Part shown: in pieces, positions 9,076-16,264 of the stretch | How the letters are laid out: each line of letters starts with the position of its first letter | How positions within the stretch are numbered: position 1 is the stretch's first letter | Origin: Pseudomonas graminis | GTDB taxonomy: Bacteria; Pseudomonadota; Gammaproteobacteria; Pseudomonadales; Pseudomonadaceae | NCBI RefSeq assembly: GCF_001705435.1 | Contig: NZ_MDEN01000069.1 | Span: 434,001 to 498,000 of the forward strand | Direction of reading: 5' to 3' | DNA length: 64,000 nt | The notes under the pieces: model-generated | What the model was told of the DNA's origin: nothing | The model's database searches: none | Seen by the model: only the letters and a program-made list of their open reading frames with translations | Position numbers and translations under genes: made by a program

Positions 9076-9840
9076 TCAAGCCGTTTTCAGCGAATCGAGC
9101 GCCACCCGGGCGGCGCGACGATCGCTGTTCAGGGGAATGTCGTAAGTGATGCGCGCGCCATAGGCGCCGGGGGCGTGGGGGTCGATGCGCACCTTGTCGA
9201 ACACCAGCAGTCGGGTGCCGAGGTTGAAGCCTTCGGACAGGTCGTGGGTGACCATGAACACCGTCAGCTTGGTTTCGCGCCACAGCTCCAGCAGCAGCGC
9301 GTGCATGTCCTTGCGGATGCCGGGATCAAGGGCGCCGAAAGGCTCGTCGAGCAGCAGCACCCGAGGCTTCATGATCAGCGCCTGGGCGATGGCCAGACGC
9401 TGCTGCATGCCGCCCGACAATTGCGTCGGGTACTTGTCCAGCGCGTGATCGAGGCCGACCTTGTGTAACAGCGCCGCCGCCTGCTCGCGGGCGTCGCGCT
9501 TGGCGGCACCGAACAGCCGCCCGAGCAACGCCGAGCGCGGCAATTCAAGGCCCAGCGCGACGTTGTCCAGCACCGACAAGTGCGGGAACACCGAATAGCG
9601 CTGAAACACCACGCCACGGGTCGAATCCGGCTCCTTCGCCAGCGGTTGGCCATCCAGCAGGATCGTGCCTTTGCTGGCGATTTCCTGGCCCAGCAGCAGG
9701 CGCAGGAACGTCGATTTACCGCAGCCCGACGCGCCCACCAGCGTGCAGAACTCGCCTTCGGCAATGCTCAGGTTCAGGCCTTCGAGCACCACCTGATCGC
9801 CGTATTGCTGCCAGACGTTTTTGACCGAAATGAAGCTCAT
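9076..9840 (-). CDS. ABC transporter ATPase of the guanidine/urea carboxylase operon
   Basis: A 254-residue ABC ATPase of the nitrate/sulfonate/taurine (SsuB/TauB) type. Walker A GASGCGKST is at residues 36-44, signature LSGGM at 141-145, and Walker B VLLLDEP at 161-167, with the switch His in VTHDLSE. It starts at the ATG at 9840 and overlaps the permease stop by four bases (ATGA), so the two are translationally coupled. It energises import of the substrate caught by the binding protein encoded upstream. A C-terminal extension of about 40 residues after the ATPase core (DPHAPGAYGARITYDIPLNSD) is typical of the urea-carboxylase-associated subgroup. Confidence 0.93.
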   Translation of the reverse strand: MSFISVKNVWQQYGDQVVLEGLNLSIAEGEFCTLVGASGCGKSTFLRLLLGQEIASKGTILLDGQPLAKEPDSTRGVVFQRYSVFPHLSVLDNVALGLELPRSALLGRLFGAAKRDAREQAAALLHKVGLDHALDKYPTQLSGGMQQRLAIAQALIMKPRVLLLDEPFGALDPGIRKDMHALLLELWRETKLTVFMVTHDLSEGFNLGTRLLVFDKVRIDPHAPGAYGARITYDIPLNSDRRAARVALDSLKTA

Positions 9841-10652
9841 GGGCGCGCCCCCTCGTACCACGGGAACGCCTTGCGCGTGAGCGCTTTCAGGCCCCAGTCC
9901 ATCAGCCAGGCGAGGAGGGTGATCCACACCACGTAGGGCAGAATCATGTCCATCGCCAGATAGCGCCGCACCAGAAAGATCCGGTAACCCAGACCGTCCG
10001 TGGAGGCGATGGCTTCGGCCGCGATCAGAAACAGCCACGCCGACCCCAGCACCAGCCGCAGCGAGATCAACAGGCGCGGCAGCAACTGCGGCAGTACCAC
10101 CCGCAGGATCAGCGTCCAGGTCGAGGCGCCCAGGGTCTGCGCCTTGATCAGCAGTTCGACCGGAATCTCCCGGGCGCGCTGCTCCAGATCACGGGCCAGC
10201 ACCGGCGTGATGCCGATGACGATGAGCATCACCTTCGACAGCTCGCCCAGACCGAAGACGATGAACAGGATCGGCAGAATCGCCAGCGGCGGCACCATCG
10301 AGAGCACGGTCAGTAACGGCGACAGCGGCGCGCTGAACAACGGCAGCACCCCCGACGCGATGCCCAGGCACAACCCGACAATGGCGCTGATCGCCAGGCC
10401 GATCGCGAGGCGCTGCAGACTGGCCCCGGTGTCCTGCCAGAGGATGTATTCGCCGGTGCGTTGATCGGGCACGAACGCCACCCGTTTGATCGCATCGGTC
10501 ATCTGCACGGCGCTGGGCAGCAGCTTGTCGTTGGGGTTTTCCGTCAGCCGCGTCGCCGAGCCCGTGAAATAGGCGAACAGCAACAGGGCGAACGGCAGGA
10601 GCACCAGGATCAATCGACTGGCGCGATCCGGGCGGCGGTTTATCAAACGCAT
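9837..10652 (-). CDS. ABC transporter permease of the guanidine/urea carboxylase operon
   Basis: A 271-residue inner-membrane permease of the BPD_transp_1 type. It has a first membrane segment at residues 15-31 and about five more between 80 and 265. The EAA-like coupling loop is the stretch AQTLGASTWTLILRVVLPQ (about 172-190). It lies 18 bp downstream of the binding-protein gene and overlaps the ATPase gene by four bases. With those two it forms a complete importer for the carboxylase substrate. The gene lies under the riboswitch together with the enzymes, which supports guanidine as the cargo rather than taurine or nitrate. Confidence 0.92.
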   Translation of the reverse strand: MRLINRRPDRASRLILVLLPFALLLFAYFTGSATRLTENPNDKLLPSAVQMTDAIKRVAFVPDQRTGEYILWQDTGASLQRLAIGLAISAIVGLCLGIASGVLPLFSAPLSPLLTVLSMVPPLAILPILFIVFGLGELSKVMLIVIGITPVLARDLEQRAREIPVELLIKAQTLGASTWTLILRVVLPQLLPRLLISLRLVLGSAWLFLIAAEAIASTDGLGYRIFLVRRYLAMDMILPYVVWITLLAWLMDWGLKALTRKAFPWYEGARP

Positions 10653-10670
10653 GGCAAAGACCTTTGGTGT

Positions 10671-11738
10671 TTACAACGTGCCGTCGGCAGCCATCTGCAC
10701 GTAGCTCGGGTCGAAGTGCAGCTTGAGGTTGCCCTTGTCGCCTTCGGTCACGCCGCCTGCGAAGGTCATGCCGACCGCGCTGGCGTCTCTGGCTCCTTCG
10801 CCAAGCAAACCGTGTTCGAAGGAGAAGTCAGCGACCCTGCGCATGGTCGCCGGCAGTTGCTTGCTGGTGGCGAATTCAAGCGCTTCCTTGGGCGTGGCGA
10901 ACAGCTTGGTGGTGTCCAGTTGCGACTGGAACCCTGCCAGATCGGTGCCCGACGCCTGGGCCATGTGCTCCAGCGCGGCTTTCGATTCAGCGGATTTGGC
11001 GTTCATCACCGCCACCACTTCAAACCACGCGCCGGTCAGGGCTTTGCCCAGTGCCGGGTTGTCTTTCAGGGTCTGGGTGTTGACCACCATCATGTCCATG
11101 ATCTCGCCAGGGATCTTGCTGGAATCGAACACTTCGGTGACGCCGGGCTTGGCCTTGATCTCCGAGAGCATCGGGTTCCAGGTGGTCACGGCCTTGACCT
11201 CGCTGGTGTTGAAAGCGGCGGCGATGTCGGCGTCAGAGGTGTTGACGACTTTCAGGTCTTTCTCGGTCAGGTCCACCGAATCCAGCGCGCGGGCAAGCAG
11301 ATAGTGGGACACCGACAGCTCGACCAGATTGACGTCCATGCCTTTGAGGTCGGTGACTTTCTTGCCGTCGCCCTTGATGACGATGCCGTCGTTGCCGTTG
11401 GAGAAGTCGCTGACCACCAGCGCCGTGCTTTCAACGCCACCGGCGGCGGGGATGGTGAGGGCGTCCATGTTGGTCATGGTGCAGCCATCGAACTGGCCGG
11501 CGGTGTACTGGTTGATGGATTCGACGTAGTCGTTGAGCTGGGTGACTTTGATGTGGATGCCGTACTTCTTGGCCCACTTGTCGACGATGCCTTGAGTCCC
11601 TGCGTATTCCCATGGCATCCAGCCGGCGTAAATGGTCCAGCAGACGTCGAAATCTTTTTTCGGGGCGGCGGTGGCCGAGAGGCTCAATGCTGCGAAGACG
11701 CCTGCGGTGAGCAGACTGAACAGACGGGACTTTTGCAT
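10671..11738 (-). CDS. Periplasmic substrate-binding protein, urea-carboxylase-associated ABC transporter
   Basis: A 355-residue binding protein with an N-terminal Sec signal peptide (MQKSRLFSLLTAGVFAALSL... with cleavage after SATA-A, about residue 25). The mature part begins KKDFDVCWTIYAGWMPWEY, a signature I associate with the putative urea ABC transporter binding protein family linked to urea carboxylase. It is the first gene of the operon, with its ATG at 11738 preceded by GGAG, and lies directly downstream of the guanidine-I riboswitch. The ligand is inferred to be guanidine from this context. Confidence 0.92.
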   Translation of the reverse strand: MQKSRLFSLLTAGVFAALSLSATAAPKKDFDVCWTIYAGWMPWEYAGTQGIVDKWAKKYGIHIKVTQLNDYVESINQYTAGQFDGCTMTNMDALTIPAAGGVESTALVVSDFSNGNDGIVIKGDGKKVTDLKGMDVNLVELSVSHYLLARALDSVDLTEKDLKVVNTSDADIAAAFNTSEVKAVTTWNPMLSEIKAKPGVTEVFDSSKIPGEIMDMMVVNTQTLKDNPALGKALTGAWFEVVAVMNAKSAESKAALEHMAQASGTDLAGFQSQLDTTKLFATPKEALEFATSKQLPATMRRVADFSFEHGLLGEGARDASAVGMTFAGGVTEGDKGNLKLHFDPSYVQMAADGTL

Positions 11739-11739
11739 G

Positions 11740-11794
11740 GGTGTCTCCAGTAGCGAAAAGGGACGGTCAGGAGCACGGCGACACCACTGGTGTC
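11740..11794 (-). promoter_or_regulatory. Probable riboswitch expression platform
   Basis: Between the aptamer and the start codon the mRNA contains GACACCAGTGGTGTC (11794-11780), a self-complementary hairpin. Its 3' arm GGTGTC is also complementary to GACACC (11745-11740), which directly follows the GGAG ribosome-binding site. No T-run follows the hairpin, so translational rather than transcriptional control is suggested. This is inference from base pairing by eye. Confidence 0.5.
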
Positions 11795-11897
11795 CTGTCT
11801 CCCGGGCTTTTATCCCGCCGTGTAACCTCTACTGGAGGTCGCCAACTCTCGGACCAGCCACTCGCTGAAAGGCGAGCCGGAACCCTAGTCGGCTATT
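11793..11897 (-). promoter_or_regulatory. Guanidine-I (ykkC) riboswitch aptamer
   Basis: Read on the minus strand, the leader contains the conserved ykkC blocks in the right order. These are CTAGGGTTCCGGC, then CTGGTCCGAGAG, then ACACGGCGGGATAAAAGC followed by CCGGGAGA. They are separated by a short hairpin (TCGCCTTTCAGCGAG) and a second stem (CGACCTCCAGTAGAGGTT). These blocks define the guanidine-sensing aptamer. It turns expression on when guanidine is bound in studied cases. It lies about 55 bases upstream of the binding-protein gene and so controls the whole importer-deiminase-carboxylase operon. End points are approximate. Confidence 0.95.
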
Positions 11898-12176
11898 GCA
11901 AATTGTGGTGCCGTGAACCTGAGATGACTCCTGCACCCGATCATTAAAGCGAGAGTTGTGCCAAGTCCCGCAAACCCTTGTGGCGCCTGAGTCGGGCAGG
12001 CGCAGGTCGTTTCAGGGCGGGCGAGACGTGCACTGATGCAGGGCGCCGTCTGGCGCCTGGGTGCCGCGTTGGGGCACTAGGTCCGCAATTCGCAGTCTCA
12101 GTTAACGTTCTCGGCAGTTTCGGGAACGCCGACCAGCGCCGCTGGTTCGAGCTCTACCGCGGTCCGGGAGGCCGCC
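11898..12176. other. Intergenic region upstream of two divergent genes
   Basis: This stretch should hold the promoter of the riboswitch operon (minus) and that of the lipoprotein gene (plus). I see no convincing -35/-10 pair for either and no further structured element. A GGGAGG ribosome-binding site precedes the lipoprotein start. Confidence 0.4.
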
Positions 12177-12749
12177 ATGTATCGACGATTGCTTACCGCT
12201 TTGATGACGCTGTCCCTTGCAGGTTGTTACGGAGGTTATTACGAATCAGAGAGCTACACGCAGCCCATCTATAGCAGTGGCTACAGCAGCGGTTACGTGT
12301 ACGACAGTTATCGCCCGGTCGCTCCGGTGTATTCAGGCGGAGCGGTGTATTACTCCTCGCCGCGTTACTACTCGGCGCCCCGCTACTATGCGCCGCCACC
12401 GCGTTATTACGCGCCTCCACCCCGTTATTACGGGCCTGGATACGGAGGTGGCCGTCCCGGATACGGGGGGCGTCCCGGTTATGGCGGTGGCAATTGGAAC
12501 GGTGGAGGGGGTGGGTACCATGGCGGGGGTGGCTATAACGGTGGCGGCAACGGCTATCGTCCACCGCCCCCAGGTCCGAGACCCGGCGGCGGCAATGGCC
12601 CCGGCCCAGGCGGCGGTTGGCATGGCAATCCTGGCGGCGGTGGTGGCGGCGGCCCGCGTCCCGGCTTTGGCCCCGGGGGAGGCGGCCACCGAGGAGACGG
12701 CGGCTTCGGCCGTGGCGGCCACGGCGGACCGGGCGGCGGCAACCGCTGA
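12177..12749 (+). CDS. Tyr/Pro/Gly-rich lipoprotein of unknown function
   Basis: A 190-residue protein with a lipoprotein signal: LLTALMTLSLAGC, with the lipidated Cys at residue 17. After it comes a Tyr/Ser-rich stretch, then repeats of the type RYYAPPP / RYYGP, and a C-terminal half of about 100 residues composed almost wholly of Gly, Pro, Arg and His. It is low-complexity and probably disordered, anchored to a membrane through the N-terminal lipid. The start is supported by GGGAGG eight bases upstream. A strong terminator follows 10 bp after the stop, so it is a single-gene unit. No enzymatic domain is visible and I do not recognise a function. Confidence 0.75.
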   Translation: MYRRLLTALMTLSLAGCYGGYYESESYTQPIYSSGYSSGYVYDSYRPVAPVYSGGAVYYSSPRYYSAPRYYAPPPRYYAPPPRYYGPGYGGGRPGYGGRPGYGGGNWNGGGGGYHGGGGYNGGGNGYRPPPPGPRPGGGNGPGPGGGWHGNPGGGGGGGPRPGFGPGGGGHRGDGGFGRGGHGGPGGGNR

Positions 12750-12759
12750 GTCACAACAA

Positions 12760-12787
12760 AACGGCGCTCCGAGGAGCGCCGTTTTTT
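12760..12787 (+). terminator. Rho-independent terminator after the Gly-rich lipoprotein gene
   Basis: AACGGCGCTCC, then a short GA loop, then GGAGCGCCG followed by seven T residues. This is a strong GC-rich hairpin with a T-tract, 10 bp past the stop codon. Confidence 0.95.
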
Positions 12788-12851
12788 ATGGGATGAATCT
12801 CACGGTTGAGGTGTACCACCTGACGCTTCCCCGGCTAAAGCCAGTCCTGTT

Positions 12852-12936
12852 AAAGGGGACTGATTTATTTACAACGCTTCACCGTAAATTAATCTGTCCC
12901 CGTCTGCTGAAAATCAAATAAATCAGACCCCTTTTA
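12852..12936. repeat. GGGGACAGATTTATTTAC-family palindromic repeat, copy 1 (degenerate)
   Basis: AAAGGGGACTGATTTATTTAC is followed by an imperfect inverted copy GTAAATTAATCTGTCCCC and then a further AAATAAATCAGACCCCTTTT arm. It is the same family as the copies near 43.3, 43.9 and 51.5 kb. The element is intergenic, between the lipoprotein terminator and the hydratase gene. Confidence 0.85.
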
Positions 12937-12970
12937 ATACTTTTAATATACAGGGGGTACGCATTCCAGT

Positions 12971-13000
12971 AGTAGGACCGGCTTCAGCCGGGAAGAGGCC
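12971..13000. repeat. Single REP half (family C)
   Basis: AGTAGGACCGGCTTCAGCCGGG followed by AAGAGGCC is one REP palindrome of the GGACCGGCTTnAGCCGGG type. The same family forms a full pair near 56.0 kb. It lies beyond the 3' end of the hydratase gene. Confidence 0.8.
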
Positions 13001-13037
13001 CGTTAGAACACCCTCCATGCAGGCATGAACCAACGCC

Positions 13038-14150
13038 TCAATACTCCGACAAATCCGCCAGCGGGTGTCGGCCTTCCCAGGCTTTTTCGAAGTGCGCGTC
13101 CACCACCGCCAGAGGAATGGTAGAAATGTCCTGCCAGTGCCAGTGGGGCGTTTGATCCTTGTCGATCAGCCGCGCGCGCACCCCCTCGGCGAACTCGGGA
13201 TGTCGGCAGCAATTCAGGGCCATGGTGTATTCCATCTGAAACACCTCGGCCAACGACAGATGCCGCGCCCGTTCGATCTGCTCCCACACCAGGTGCGCCG
13301 TCATCGGGCAGCCATCCGTCAGGGCCTTCGCCGCCTTGGCCAGTAAAAGGTCATCGCCATTCAAATGGTGTTTCAACGCATGCCAGGCGCTCGGCGCGTC
13401 GGCCACATCCAGCAGCTCATCAATGCGCTCGCGACGAGGCAGCCATTGCGCGGCAGGCATCTGATCCACGGCCTCCAGCTGCAGGGCCCTGAACAGGCTG
13501 GTCAGTTGCACCTTCGTCTGCTCCTGCCAATTGAGCTGCAACAGCCGGTCGATCATCTCCTCCTGCTGATCGTCCAGCAGAAAGCGATCGGCGAGCCCTA
13601 GATCCAACGCGTCACGGCCGTTGATGTGCGCCCCGGTCAATCCAAGGAACAGCCCCAGTTTCCCCGGCAGTCGCGACAGGAACCAACTGGCGCCGACGTC
13701 AGGAAACAGGCCGATGCTGACTTCCGGCATCGCCAGCCGGCTGCTTGGTGTGACGACACGAATGTTCGCCCCTTGCAGCAAGCCCATCCCGCCGCCCAAT
13801 ACATAACCGTGGCCCCAGCAGATCAGCGGTTTGGGGTAGGTGTGCAGCGTGTAATCCAGTCGATACTCCGCCGCGAAAAACTGCGCAGCCAGCGGCGGAA
13901 CCGTACCGGGCTGACCGCTCCCGGCCTCGACCAGCGCGCGCACGTCACCGCCGGCGCAGAAGGCTTTTTCGCCATTGCCGCGCAGCAACACGCAGACAAT
14001 TTGCGGGTCGCTCGCCCAGTCGTTCAGTCGGTCCTGCAGCGCAAGAATCATCGGCAGCGACAGGGCATTCAGGGATTTTTCCGCATCCAGCGTGGCGATG
14101 CCCAGGCGGGCGCCGTCCGTGGCGGTGAGCTCTTCAAATTGCAGATTCAT
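13038..14150 (-). CDS. Enoyl-CoA hydratase/3-hydroxyisobutyryl-CoA hydrolase family protein
   Basis: A 370-residue crotonase-fold protein of the ECH_2 type, longer than simple hydratases (about 260) and matching 3-hydroxyisobutyryl-CoA hydrolase-like proteins. The oxyanion-hole segments KAFCAGGDVRAL (about 62-73) and GHGYVLGGGMGLLQGA (about 113-128) are present. MPEVSIGLFPDVGASWFLSRLPG carries the Glu/Asp positions used by hydrolases. The C-terminal ECH_2 region follows. The likely reaction is hydrolysis of a 3-hydroxyacyl-CoA such as in valine degradation, but Pseudomonas has several paralogues and the substrate is not certain. It appears monocistronic and is divergent from ung. Confidence 0.85.
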   Translation of the reverse strand: MNLQFEELTATDGARLGIATLDAEKSLNALSLPMILALQDRLNDWASDPQIVCVLLRGNGEKAFCAGGDVRALVEAGSGQPGTVPPLAAQFFAAEYRLDYTLHTYPKPLICWGHGYVLGGGMGLLQGANIRVVTPSSRLAMPEVSIGLFPDVGASWFLSRLPGKLGLFLGLTGAHINGRDALDLGLADRFLLDDQQEEMIDRLLQLNWQEQTKVQLTSLFRALQLEAVDQMPAAQWLPRRERIDELLDVADAPSAWHALKHHLNGDDLLLAKAAKALTDGCPMTAHLVWEQIERARHLSLAEVFQMEYTMALNCCRHPEFAEGVRARLIDKDQTPHWHWQDISTIPLAVVDAHFEKAWEGRHPLADLSEY

Positions 14151-14322
14151 CGTGACCTCTTGTCAGTGGTACGGGGATCTATCGTGAATTGTGAGTCCTC
14201 TCGACGCCCGGAAGTTGCAAACCGGCGGCTGTGAACGAGTGTAGGAAAGCCCACGGTGCGCTGCGCTGGAAATAATCAGCCACAGTCCCTAAAGTTGCGC
14301 ATTGTTTCTGCCGGATTACACC

Positions 14323-15018
14323 ATGACAAACGACGACCGCATCAAACTGGAGGCCAGCTGGAAGCAGGCCCTGCGCGACGAATTCGAGAAGCCTTACATG
14401 GGCGAGCTGCGCGAATTTCTGCGTCAGGAGCATGCGGCGGGCAAGGAAATCTATCCGCCGGGACCGTTGATCTTCAATGCGCTGAACTCGACGCCGCTGG
14501 ATAACGTGAAGGTGGTCATCCTCGGTCAGGACCCGTATCACGGCCCCAATCAGGCCCACGGCCTGTGCTTCTCGGTGCAGCCGGGCGTGCCGGCGCCGCC
14601 TTCGCTGGTCAACATCTACAAAGAGCTCAAGCGCGACTTGAACATCGACATCCCCAACCACGGTTATCTGCAGTCGTGGGCCGAGCAGGGCGTGCTGATG
14701 CTCAACACCACGCTCACCGTCGAACGCGCCAACGCCGCCTCCCATGCCGGCAAGGGCTGGCAGCATTTCACCGACAAGATCATCGAAACCGTCAGCGCCC
14801 AGCAGCCGCACCTGGTGTTCCTGCTGTGGGGCGCCCATGCGCAGAGCAAGAAAAAACTGATCGATGCATCCAAACACCTGATCCTGACCGCCGTGCACCC
14901 ATCGCCACTGTCAGCGTACAAAGGGTTTCTGGGCTGCGGCCATTTTGGTCTGACAAACAAGTTTCTGGAGCAGAACGGCCTGGCGCCGATCGAGTGGCGA
15001 TTGCCAGCCAGCGTCTGA
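14323..15018 (+). CDS. ung: Uracil-DNA glycosylase
   Basis: A 231-residue family-1 uracil-DNA glycosylase that removes uracil from DNA to start base excision repair. The water-activating motif GQDPYHG is at residues 68-74 (catalytic Asp 70) and the minor-groove loop HPSPLS begins at His 192, both as in E. coli Ung. The ATG at 14323 is used; a TTG seven codons upstream would only add a non-conserved tail. It is divergent from the hydratase gene, with about 170 bp between them. Confidence 0.97.
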   Translation: MTNDDRIKLEASWKQALRDEFEKPYMGELREFLRQEHAAGKEIYPPGPLIFNALNSTPLDNVKVVILGQDPYHGPNQAHGLCFSVQPGVPAPPSLVNIYKELKRDLNIDIPNHGYLQSWAEQGVLMLNTTLTVERANAASHAGKGWQHFTDKIIETVSAQQPHLVFLLWGAHAQSKKKLIDASKHLILTAVHPSPLSAYKGFLGCGHFGLTNKFLEQNGLAPIEWRLPASV

Positions 15019-15086
15019 CGCAAATGCTTCGTCCGCCGCGAATTTTCTAGGAGCGCGCCCAACATCTGCGCCGGCCGCAGATCCCG

Positions 15087-15222
15087 ATGTAGGAGCGTGG
15101 CTTGTCCCGCGATCGGCCGGGAACCGGTCGTGGAATGGGTGCATGGGGTGGATCAGGAAAGAAATCGATGGCTGGTGTGCTGCCGCTGCGCGCCAGATCG
15201 CGGGACAAGCCACGCTCCTACA
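15087..15222. repeat. REP pair (family B), overlapping the end of the AbrB-family gene
   Basis: GTAGGAGCGTGGCTTGTCCC followed by GCGATCGGCCGGG at the left faces the inverse copy AGATCGCGGGACAAGCCACG followed by CTCCTAC at the right, about 70 bp apart. It sits between the convergent ung and AbrB-family genes. The right arm runs into the latter: the stop codon at 15218-15220 is the TAG of the REP sequence GTAGGAGCG. Confidence 0.88.
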
Positions 15223-16264
15223 ATTTTTTGCCTGCGCAGGCCTTGCGATCCCAATACCGAAACAACGGCTCGGCCAGAAACAACACGAACAACAACCGCA
15301 TCACCTGCATCGCCGTCACCAGCGGAACCGACAGTTGCAGCACCTCCGCCGTTAGGCTCATTTCGGCAATCCCGCCGGGCATCATCCCCAGCGTCAACGA
15401 GCGCAAGTCCAGATGGGTCAACGCGCTCAGCCCCAGTGCGCACAACGCCGCGATGCTCATCGTCAGCGCCGTCCCCAGCAACGTGCGGCCGATGAATGAC
15501 GGCGCGCGACGGAAGAGCGCGCGGTTGAAGTGGCAACCCAGGCCGCTGCCGATCAGCCATTGCCCCAACTGACTGCCGCCCTGAGGCAGGCCGATGTGCA
15601 GATCGAAACTGACGCTGATCACCGCACTGATCAGTAAAGGCCCGAACAGCCACGGATTGGGCTGTTTCAACCGCTGCCAGCCCCAGGCCACCAGCGCGCC
15701 CAGCGGAAACAGCAGCATCAGCCACCGCCAGTCCACCACCGTCGCGTGGGACGGCGCGCCGCCGTCGCCCATCAGATATTTGAAGATCGCCGGCACGCAC
15801 AGCACCACCGCCAGCACTCGCAGGCTTTGCCCGGCGGCGACGTTGCTGAGAATCGCGCCGTTGCGTGCGCCAAGGTTGACCATTTCGCCCGAGCCGCCGG
15901 GCATGCTGGAAAAGAACGCCGTCGCGCGGTCCTCGCCGGTGCGCAACATCAGCCACACGCCGACCACGCTGGAGACGCTGGTGACCAGCGCGCCGATGAA
16001 AATCAGGCCGAAATGGGAGAGGACTTGTTCGATGACCACGGGGGTGAAGTGCAGGCCGATGCCGATCCCGACCACCCATTGGCCGCATTTGCGGCCGCCG
16101 GGAATTTCAGCCAGCTGCCAGGGCGTGAGGCATCGGACCAGAATGATCGCCAGTAACGAGCCGGCCATCCAGGGCAGTGGCCAGCCGACCTGACTGGCGA
16201 GAAATCCCCCCAGCAGGCCGACCAGCGGTGTGCCCCACCACGTGCTGAATGGCCGGTCAGACAT
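15218..16264 (-). CDS. AbrB family (AmoA-like) membrane protein
   Basis: A 348-residue polytopic inner-membrane protein made of two similar halves, each with a GxxxSGLGxxF/GIGxGLHF-type motif and a MPGG segment (SSMPGGSGEMV near 120 and GMMPGGIAEMS near 305). This duplicated AbrB membrane region is known in putative ammonia-monooxygenase-like regulators and transporters; it is not the DNA-binding AbrB fold. Its start overlaps the tctA stop by eight bases, so it is the fourth gene of the tctCBA operon and probably assists uptake or export of related acids. The last residues (CAGKKL) and the stop come from sequence adjoining a REP element, so the C-terminus may be non-native. Confidence 0.85.
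   Translation of the reverse strand: MSDRPFSTWWGTPLVGLLGGFLASQVGWPLPWMAGSLLAIILVRCLTPWQLAEIPGGRKCGQWVVGIGIGLHFTPVVIEQVLSHFGLIFIGALVTSVSSVVGVWLMLRTGEDRATAFFSSMPGGSGEMVNLGARNGAILSNVAAGQSLRVLAVVLCVPAIFKYLMGDGGAPSHATVVDWRWLMLLFPLGALVAWGWQRLKQPNPWLFGPLLISAVISVSFDLHIGLPQGGSQLGQWLIGSGLGCHFNRALFRRAPSFIGRTLLGTALTMSIAALCALGLSALTHLDLRSLTLGMMPGGIAEMSLTAEVLQLSVPLVTAMQVMRLLFVLFLAEPLFRYWDRKACAGKKL

Noticed and set aside
12177..12749. Shadow minus-strand frames over the Gly-rich lipoprotein
   Set aside because: They are by-products of the repetitive GC-rich sequence; the lipobox and terminator support the plus-strand gene.
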